Assembly (NCBI GenBank): GCA_014381925.1
Contig: JACNKR010000062.1
Span: forward strand, 1-43,969
DNA length: 43,969 nucleotides
Reading direction: 5' to 3'
DNA from: Fidelibacterota bacterium
GTDB lineage: Bacteria > Fidelibacterota > Marinisomatia > SCGC-AAA003-L08 > GCA-2689995
Under the pieces are notes generated by a model. That model saw only the letters and a list, made by a program, of their open reading frames with translations. It searched no databases and was not told the DNA's origin. Of the stretch, positions 38,538-43,969 are shown one piece after another; position 1 is the stretch's first letter; the number at the start of each line of letters is the position of its first letter. The translations under genes were made by a program, and so were the position numbers.

Positions 38538-39550
38538 TAATTAACTTTTACTTTCTTTTCAATTAAATTAATAATTTTATTTTCTAATTCTATAATAGGC
38601 ATTGAATCAACTTTTGCACCTGCAGCATAAATATGTCCACCGCCTCCAAATTCTTTTGCTATATCATTAATGATATATTTCCCCTGAGACCTAAAACTCA
38701 CACGTATGCTTCTATCTTCATTTTCAATTAAGGTAAAAGCAATTTCTACATTTTCGATAGATCGTATAAAATCAGCAATACCTTCAATATCTTTACTTGA
38801 TGCATTCCGATTTTTAAAGTGGGCTTGAGTTAGTTTCACCCATGCAACTGAATTATCAATTTTAAATTCTAGCCCATTTAATGCATCTCCCAATAATTTA
38901 ATATGCAATAATTTACGACTTTCAAATACATTCTTTGTGATTTCTTGAGGTTGTACACCTGAATTAATTAAATGCGAAGCCATAATATGTGACTGAGATG
39001 TGGTATTACTATATTTGAATGAACCTGTATCAGTAACAAGAGCGGTATATAATCCCATTGCAGATAATTTATCAATTGGCTTTACAATATCTCCCATAGT
39101 CAAAAGTTCCCATATCATAAGCCCTGTTGCAGGAGCGTTAACATCAACCCACGAATATGTAAATGGTTCATTATCTTTCATTGGATGATGATCAATCGAT
39201 ATAGAAATTTTATCTTTAAAAATATAATTTTTCAACTCACCTACTCGTTTAGAATGGCCAATATCAAATACAATTGTTAAATCTACTTGTTCAATCCAAT
39301 CAAGATGATCATGATTGAAAGTTTCAAATTGTTGATCTTCATTTAAAAATTGAAAATTATCTGAAATTTGAGAAATATTTATAATTCTACAATTTTTATT
39401 TAATGAATTAATATAATTATACATTGCAATTTGTGACCCTAATCCATCGCCATCAGGGTTTTCATGCGTCGTTAATAATATTCGGTTTGATTCATAAATA
39501 AGTTCATGAATTTTATCTTTGCTTATATTCAATATTTTCTCGTTTTCCAA
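38537..39550 (-). CDS. DHH/DHHA1 phosphoesterase (NrnA-like oligoribonuclease/pAp phosphatase)
   Basis: A 337-residue Mn-dependent phosphoesterase that degrades nano-RNA and may hydrolyse 3'-phosphoadenosine-5'-phosphate. DHH domain: [17 protein letters not shown] (about 29-45), [11 protein letters not shown], the DHH motif SIDHHP (about 115-120) and [17 protein letters not shown]1 domain ends with [12 protein letters not shown] (about 305-316). It is the first gene of the 20-gene run. The start is TTG (39550), with no ATG nearby and no clear Shine-Dalgarno; a TTGATT/TAAATT promoter-like pair (18-nt spacer, 39587-39558) would place the transcript start almost at the start codon. Confidence 0.9.
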   Translation of the reverse strand: MENEKILNISKDKIHELIYESNRILLTTHENPDGDGLGSQIAMYNYINSLNKNCRIINISQISDNFQFLNEDQQFETFNHDHLDWIEQVDLTIVFDIGHSKRVGELKNYIFKDKISISIDHHPMKDNEPFTYSWVDVNAPATGLMIWELLTMGDIVKPIDKLSAMGLYTALVTDTGSFKYSNTTSQSHIMASHLINSGVQPQEITKNVFESRKLLHIKLLGDALNGLEFKIDNSVAWVKLTQAHFKNRNASSKDIEGIADFIRSIENVEIAFTLIENEDRSIRVSFRSQGKYIINDIAKEFGGGGHIYAAGAKVDSMPIIELENKIINLIEKKVKVN

Positions 39551-39823
39551 AGCTTTAAATTTACACTTTAAAAAACTTTTTAATCAATCATTAGAAATTT
39601 TGAAGTCGATAAAAATAGTTGTGTTTTTATGAATGATAATTTTAAGTCATCTGATTTAACTTTTTCCTCCTTGTCCATGACTAAGCAAGTGAGGTAATAC
39701 AACAAATATTCCATCAGCACTCTCCGATAGAGTTATTTTTTTGGATGTATTTATTACAAGTATTATACTACTTTGGAGTAAAAAATATTTAAATAAATAT
39801 TATGGGTTTAAAAAAAATCAAAA
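39551..39823. other. Gap between mobA and the long operon
   Basis: A 273-bp region with no confident gene. On the minus strand a start-less reading frame (about 39793-39656) ends in SADGIFVVLPHLLSHGQGGKS and then a stop; it reads like a protein C-terminus and is less AT-rich than its surroundings, so it may be a gene relic. A weak promoter-like pair (TTGATT at 39587-39582, TAAATT at 39563-39558) precedes the NrnA-like gene. No riboswitch, RNA gene or strong terminator is seen. Confidence 0.3.
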
Positions 39824-40405
39824 TTATAAATTAGATTTATTATCTAATATTTTTGAAAGTTCTGATTTGGTGTTAATATTTGAAAGCTCAATTAAATTAT
39901 CGGCAAATACCACTTCTAAAATTTTTCTTGATTGAATTGAATTAAATAATCTATAATCACCACTTTTAAAAGATTTTAAAATAATTTCAAAATTGTTTTT
40001 TTTATAAAAAGCACATAATGGCATTTTTTTTCCATTGATTTTAGGAAGAATAATATCATATTTATTATCAATAGAATAAAATAATTTTTGAATCACCGCA
40101 GTATTAATAAATGGCATATCGACACTTATCACAAAACACCAATCATTTAAACAATGTTTAAGGATTGTAATTAACCCAACAAGTGGTGTTTGGCTTTCAA
40201 AAAGATCTTTTAAATAAAATTCATTTTCATTTATATTTTCTTTACCAACAATGTAAACATTTCTAAAAACTGGAGTTAGTGTATTTTTTATTAAATCTAT
40301 AAATGAATGTTCATTTATTTTATAAAGCGACTTATTTGAACCAAATCGCCGACTTTGACCACCTGTCAAGATATATGAATCAATATTTTTTGTTAATAAT
40401 TCCAT
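39824..40405 (-). CDS. mobA: Molybdenum cofactor guanylyltransferase (MobA-like)
   Basis: Attaches GMP to molybdopterin to make the bis-MGD cofactor. The 193-residue protein has the nucleotidyltransferase signature ILTGGQSRRFGSNKSL (about 12-27), corresponding to LAGG.S.RMG.dK, then VISVDMPF (about 95-102, metal-binding Asp) and MPLCAFYKK. The family is sequence-diverse, but the other Moco genes just upstream confirm the role. Last gene of the operon, 13 nt after moaE. Confidence 0.9.
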   Translation of the reverse strand: MELLTKNIDSYILTGGQSRRFGSNKSLYKINEHSFIDLIKNTLTPVFRNVYIVGKENINENEFYLKDLFESQTPLVGLITILKHCLNDWCFVISVDMPFINTAVIQKLFYSIDNKYDIILPKINGKKMPLCAFYKKNNFEIILKSFKSGDYRLFNSIQSRKILEVVFADNLIELSNINTKSELSKILDNKSNL

Positions 40406-40418
40406 TAAAAATTTTATA

Positions 40419-40805
40419 TTAATTATTTAAAATTACATTTTTCCAAATTGGAATATCTTCTTTTAATTTAATCATAAACCAAGACATTGCCTCTAATGAT
40501 TCAGTCCGATGAGATGATGTAATTTCAACATGAACAACAACATCTCCTACAGGTACAAAGCCAATTCGATGTATACATAGAAAAGAAATTAAATTAAATT
40601 TTCTTTTAGTTTCTTTCCCTAATTTTAATAATTCTTTTTCAGCCATTTCTTTATAATATTCATAATCAAGCCCTTTAATCAAATCTTCACTTTCTTTTTC
40701 ACGCACACATCCAGAAAAACTTAATTTGGAACCGATTTCTTTATTTGTTTGAAAATTTTTATTTTCTGGAATTATTGTTTTTGATGTAATTACAATTTCT
40801 ACCAT
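40419..40805 (-). CDS. moaE: Molybdopterin synthase catalytic subunit MoaE
   Basis: Large subunit of molybdopterin synthase, which adds two sulfurs to cyclic pyranopterin monophosphate. The 128-residue protein contains the hallmark CIHRIGFVPVGDVVVHVEITSSHR (about 77-100), the GCVRE motif (about 32-36), YEYYKEMAEKEL and the active-site Lys in IPIWK (about 119-123). It is adjacent to moaD (stop and ATG touch), as usual for the two subunits. A GGAGG just upstream is a strong ribosome binding site. Confidence 0.96.
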   Translation of the reverse strand: MVEIVITSKTIIPENKNFQTNKEIGSKLSFSGCVREKESEDLIKGLDYEYYKEMAEKELLKLGKETKRKFNLISFLCIHRIGFVPVGDVVVHVEITSSHRTESLEAMSWFMIKLKEDIPIWKNVILNN

Positions 40806-41051
40806 TTAACCTCCAGATACTGGGGGAATCAATGCAATTTCATCACAATCATGCAAAATAAAATCATCTTTAACGTATGATTGATTCACCGCTAATCTTA
40901 TGGGAATCCCTCCTAATTTTTCCCAATTTTTTAATTTAATATCATAAATTACATCTTTTGCAGTAGTACCATCTTTTACTTTCAATTTCAATTTTGAAAT
41001 TCCAAGTGTATAACGCACTAATGAAAATAATTTTAAATTAATTGTAATCAT
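40806..41051 (-). CDS. moaD: Molybdopterin synthase sulfur-carrier subunit MoaD
   Basis: A small ubiquitin-like sulfur carrier, thiocarboxylated at its C-terminal Gly. The 81-residue protein has the beta-grasp pattern (INLKLFSLVRYTLG, RLAVNQSYV, DEIALIPPVSGG) and ends exactly in Gly-Gly, as required for thiocarboxylation. It overlaps the moeA 3' end by 14 nt. Confidence 0.96.
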   Translation of the reverse strand: MITINLKLFSLVRYTLGISKLKLKVKDGTTAKDVIYDIKLKNWEKLGGIPIRLAVNQSYVKDDFILHDCDEIALIPPVSGG

Positions 41052-42273
41052 ATTTATTTCTCCAATTTAAAGGATTAATAGTAATTTTATCTCCTGCTTT
41101 TAAATTCAAATTTGCTCTTGGTGCTTCAATAATACAATTTGCACTTAAAGATGATGACAGCATATGAGAGCCTATTTTATTTGTTGTAGAACACATTAAT
41201 TCTCCATTATCATCAATCCATGACCGTCCAAATAAGAATCTATGTTTTTGTTTTTCATTTGGAAAATCATTTTTTAAAGTTGCTATTATTTTTGAATTCT
41301 TTTTTTCATTTAACATTTCTTGAATTACAGGGTAAACATATTCAACAAAGCATATAAAAGATGAAACTGGATTTCCAGGTAATCCAAAAATAAGAGAATC
41401 ACTTGTTGACCCAAAAAATAATGGTTTACCCGGTTTTTGTGCAACTTTCCAAAAGTGTTCTTTAACCCCTATTTCCATAAAAACATCCCGAATATAATCA
41501 TATTTCCCCATTGATACTCCACCTGAAGAAATTACAATATCACACGTTTTTAATGCTTCAGATAAAAATAATTTTAATGATTCCTTATTGTCTTTAATAA
41601 TATTTTTCATTATTATTTCTGCACCAAAGTGTTTTGATAATTCTGTAAATACATACAAATTTGAATTATAAATCTGCCCCTCTTTTAAATTACTTCCCGG
41701 CTCTACTAATTCATCTCCCGTTCCAAATATTGCAATCCGAGGTTTTTTGGAGACCAAAACTTTACCATATCCTAAAGTTGCACACACTCCTATTTCATTA
41801 GGAGAAATAGATACTCCCTTAGAAATTAACAATTCTCCTTTTTTTATTTCTTCTCCTTTTTTACGAATATGCTGTTCAGGGATTGGTTTTTTCATTATTT
41901 TTACAAATTCTGATTCAGAATACCCGCTACTATGTTCAACCATGACAATTGAATCTGCTCCTAAAGGAATTTTTGCACCCGTCATACATTGAATACACTC
42001 ACCAACTTGTAATTCTTTTTCAAAAGGATTTCCCGCAGAAGCAATTCCTACCAATTTTAATTTTGTCGGATTTTCATTCGTCGCATTTTCTATATCTTTT
42101 GAACGAACTGCAAATCCATCCATAGCAGAATTATCAAACTGAGGAGATGGGAAAGGAGCTATAATATCCTCAGCTAAAATTCTATTTCCTGCATTTGATA
42201 ATGAGATTGACTCTGTACCTAATTTAATAATATATTTATCTATTATAGATTTTGCTTCTTTTGGAGAAATCAT
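41038..42273 (-). CDS. moeA: Molybdopterin molybdotransferase MoeA
   Basis: Inserts molybdate into adenylated molybdopterin. The 411-residue protein has the MoeA N-terminal domain with SPQFDNSAMDGFAVR (about 43-57) and MTGAKIPLGADSIVMVEH (about 96-113), a central MoCF-biosynthesis domain starting IFGTGDELV (about 181-189) with SSGGVSMGKYDY (about 249-260) and GLPGNPVSSF, and the C-terminal domain IV. It overlaps the TSUP permease by ATGA and moaD at the other end. Confidence 0.96.
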   Translation of the reverse strand: MISPKEAKSIIDKYIIKLGTESISLSNAGNRILAEDIIAPFPSPQFDNSAMDGFAVRSKDIENATNENPTKLKLVGIASAGNPFEKELQVGECIQCMTGAKIPLGADSIVMVEHSSGYSESEFVKIMKKPIPEQHIRKKGEEIKKGELLISKGVSISPNEIGVCATLGYGKVLVSKKPRIAIFGTGDELVEPGSNLKEGQIYNSNLYVFTELSKHFGAEIIMKNIIKDNKESLKLFLSEALKTCDIVISSGGVSMGKYDYIRDVFMEIGVKEHFWKVAQKPGKPLFFGSTSDSLIFGLPGNPVSSFICFVEYVYPVIQEMLNEKKNSKIIATLKNDFPNEKQKHRFLFGRSWIDDNGELMCSTTNKIGSHMLSSSLSANCIIEAPRANLNLKAGDKITINPLNWRNKYDYN

Positions 42274-43007
42274 AACATTCCTTTTATTAAAAATAATATC
42301 GCAATTAAAATAACTATTCCCATAATTTTTTGAATTGTTTTTGGATTAAATTTCACAGCACCCATATATGACCCTAAAGAACCGCCAACAAGTACAGCAA
42401 TTGACAATGGAATTATAAAAGATAATTCAAATTCATTAAATTGGGCTCGAGTAATCACACCAATTAAAGAATTAACCCAAATAAACATGGAACCAGAGGC
42501 AGCCGCTTCTTTTTCTGTTCCTAATCCAAACATTATTATCAATGGTACTAAATATATTCCACCACCAATACCAACACTTCCAGCTATAAACCCTAAAAAA
42601 CCCCCTATACAAAAAATAAATACCCACTTCTGTATGTTTGTTAATTGTATCGATATTTTTAATTCATTTAATAAATAAATTCGGATAGCTACTAAAAAAA
42701 GAGTAATTAATAAAATTAATTTAAAAATTATTTCAGGTAAAGTAAGTGATCCACCAATGTAAACCATCGGTATTGATGTTAATAAAAATGGTAAAATTAG
42801 GTTAAGTCTTCCAAATCCATTTTTCCAAAAATGAATCATACCTATAAATGTTACAATCAAGTTTAAAGTTAATGATGTAGTCGGAATTAAATGATAACTA
42901 ATTCCAAATATTACCATTAACGCAGTATAAGCGGACCCACCACCAAGCCCAACAGAGGAGTAAATAAACGAAATAAAAAAGAATATTATTGGTAATAAAT
43001 AATCCAT
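42270..43007 (-). CDS. TSUP-family (TauE/SafE) membrane permease
   Basis: A 245-residue inner-membrane protein with seven to eight helices. The two family repeats are clear: FIYSSVGLGGGSAYTALMVIFG (about 14-35) and GFIAGSVGIGGGIYLVPLIIMFG (about 137-159), each with the SVG.GGG motif of TSUP proteins, which export or import sulfite, sulfoacetate or organic sulfonates. Its position between moaC-mogA and moeA suggests a link to a molybdoenzyme substrate or product (for example sulfite) or to molybdate, but the substrate is not visible. Confidence 0.88.
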   Translation of the reverse strand: MDYLLPIIFFFISFIYSSVGLGGGSAYTALMVIFGISYHLIPTTSLTLNLIVTFIGMIHFWKNGFGRLNLILPFLLTSIPMVYIGGSLTLPEIIFKLILLITLFLVAIRIYLLNELKISIQLTNIQKWVFIFCIGGFLGFIAGSVGIGGGIYLVPLIIMFGLGTEKEAAASGSMFIWVNSLIGVITRAQFNEFELSFIIPLSIAVLVGGSLGSYMGAVKFNPKTIQKIMGIVILIAILFLIKGML

Positions 43008-43071
43008 TAATTTTATTCGAATAAATGGTAATTATTTAAGAAAACAGACATAAATATTTTAATTTTTATAA

Positions 43072-43969
43072 TCAATGTTTTTCACCATTCATCATGTGGA
43101 AAGTATGAAATACTGTTGGAATCAATACATTTAATGCATCTTTTACAGCACCACTACTTCCGGGTAAACATATTAAAATTGTACCTTTTACAACGCCTGC
43201 TGTTAAACGAGATAATATGGCAGTTTTTACTTTATCTCGACCATAAGAATGAAGTGCCTGTTCTACACCAGGCAATTTGGAATCAAATATTTTTTCCAAT
43301 GTTTCTATGGTTAAATCTCTTGGACCCAATCCAGTTCCACCCGTCGTAATAATTAATTCTACATTCTCACTAATCCATTCATCAATTAATGGAATCAGTT
43401 TTTCTGAACCATCGGGTAGAACTTTTTGATGACCTACAGAGCATCCTTCATTTTTAAAACCATTAATTAAAATTGGTCCAGATTTATCCACTCCCATTCC
43501 TTTTGATATTGAATCACTTAAAGTAATAATGCCTACTTTGGGTCTATATTCCACTAAATGGTCAGATTTACCACCTGTTTTTTCTACTAATTTTATATCA
43601 CTAATAATCATCGTTTTATCAATTGCTTTGCACATATCATAAATAGTTAATGCAGTATTTGAAATTGCTGAAAGTGCTTCCATCTCTACACCTGTTGCTT
43701 CTTTTGTTTTTACAGTAGATTTAATTAAAATTGAACTTTCCATTATTTCAAATTCAATATCAATAAATGATAAATTAATTTGATGACACAAGGGTATCAT
43801 TTCAGCCGTTTTTTTTGCACCATAAATTCCTGCTAATTTTGCCGTTGTAAGCACATTCCCTTTAGATAATGTCTGGTTTTGAATAGCAGTAATGGTGTTT
43901 TTTTGCATAGAGATTTCTCCTACAGCTTTAGCAATTCGAGTCGTTAATACTTTACCGCTCACATCCACC
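43072..43969 (-). CDS. moaCB: Bifunctional MoaC-MogA/MoaB fusion (5' end outside window)
   Basis: Two Moco enzymes in one chain. Residues 1-145 are MoaC, which with MoaA turns GTP into cyclic pyranopterin monophosphate: DVSGK, MIPLCHQINLSFIDIEFE (active-site region), ATGVEMEALSAIS and the signature KTGGKSDH (about 128-135). Residues about 143-298 are MogA/MoaB, adenylating molybdopterin: GIITLSDS, TTGGTGLGPRDLTIET (about 210-225), LSRLTAGVV and LPGSSGAVKDAL. The visible frame starts at GTG, which corresponds to Val in the family's MVDVS start region, so the real start lies a few codons or more beyond the window edge. It is the first visible gene of the Moco operon. No moaA is seen. Confidence 0.93.
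   Translation of the reverse strand, partial: VDVSGKVLTTRIAKAVGEISMQKNTITAIQNQTLSKGNVLTTAKLAGIYGAKKTAEMIPLCHQINLSFIDIEFEIMESSILIKSTVKTKEATGVEMEALSAISNTALTIYDMCKAIDKTMIISDIKLVEKTGGKSDHLVEYRPKVGIITLSDSISKGMGVDKSGPILINGFKNEGCSVGHQKVLPDGSEKLIPLIDEWISENVELIITTGGTGLGPRDLTIETLEKIFDSKLPGVEQALHSYGRDKVKTAILSRLTAGVVKGTILICLPGSSGAVKDALNVLIPTVFHTFHMMNGEKH

Noticed and set aside
39551..39823. Moco riboswitch beside the molybdenum genes
   Set aside because: The gap is downstream of mobA, not upstream of the Moco operon, and no conserved Moco-RNA structure is apparent.

Overview
The window is a very AT-rich, densely packed bacterial chromosome segment. Every confidently identified gene lies on the minus strand. 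Several features fit a Gram-negative member of the FCB group, most likely a marine Marinimicrobia (SAR406)-type organism: a TamB/Omp85 pair, a LolCDE transporter, a Cys-rich lipoprotein with a Fibrobacter-succinogenes-type paralogous (FISUMP) domain, an archaeal-type (type II) GAPDH and a MoxR/DUF58 cluster. That assignment is inferred from gene content and composition. There are no rRNA or tRNA genes, insertion sequences, CRISPR arrays or phage genes.

Layout in transcription order (right to left). 43969-39824 is a molybdenum-cofactor operon: moaC-mogA fusion (cut by the window edge), a TSUP permease, moeA, moaD, moaE and mobA. A 273-bp gap follows. 39550-16266 is an almost gap-free run of 20 genes whose neighbours overlap (ATGA, TTGA or TAATG junctions) or lie at most 16 nt apart. 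It holds an NrnA-like phosphoesterase, dcd, ispH, pdxS, pdxT, dxs, an acyl-CoA mutase large subunit, a PHP phosphoesterase, a GCS2-type ligase, type II GAPDH, tilS, hpt, ftsH, folP, prfB (with a canonical programmed frameshift), lysS, lolC/E-type permeases, lolD and clpC. dnaK (16152-14254) follows with its own upstream region and a perfect hairpin terminator. Next come tamB and an Omp85 (TamA/BamA) gene, then a TPR lipoprotein, moxR, a DUF58 gene, a BatD-like membrane protein and the FISUMP lipoprotein (down to 3867). A 444-bp non-coding stretch with two terminator-like hairpins leads to groES-groEL (3422-1461), which end in a clear terminator. A DMT/EamA transporter (to 509) and the first 71 codons of a flagellin (214-1) close the window.

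The genes fall into four themes. Envelope biogenesis is covered by TamB/Omp85, LolCDE and lipoproteins. Protein quality control is covered by GroESL, DnaK, ClpC and FtsH. Core cofactor and nucleotide metabolism covers isoprenoids, PLP, folate, Moco, dCTP and purine salvage. Translation is covered by RF2, LysRS and TilS. Three enzymes of the long operon (Dxs, PdxS, GAPDH) use glyceraldehyde-3-phosphate.

The most notable non-coding signal is a 33-bp element with TGCCA/TGGCA ends. It occurs with identical spacing upstream of both groES and dnaK, where CIRCE would normally be expected but is not seen; it may be an undescribed chaperone operator or promoter. Other points of interest are two genes whose N-termini make sense only from AUU-type starts, a Gln at the substrate-binding Arg position of the acyl-CoA mutase, and an inverted repeat inside the flagellin promoter region.
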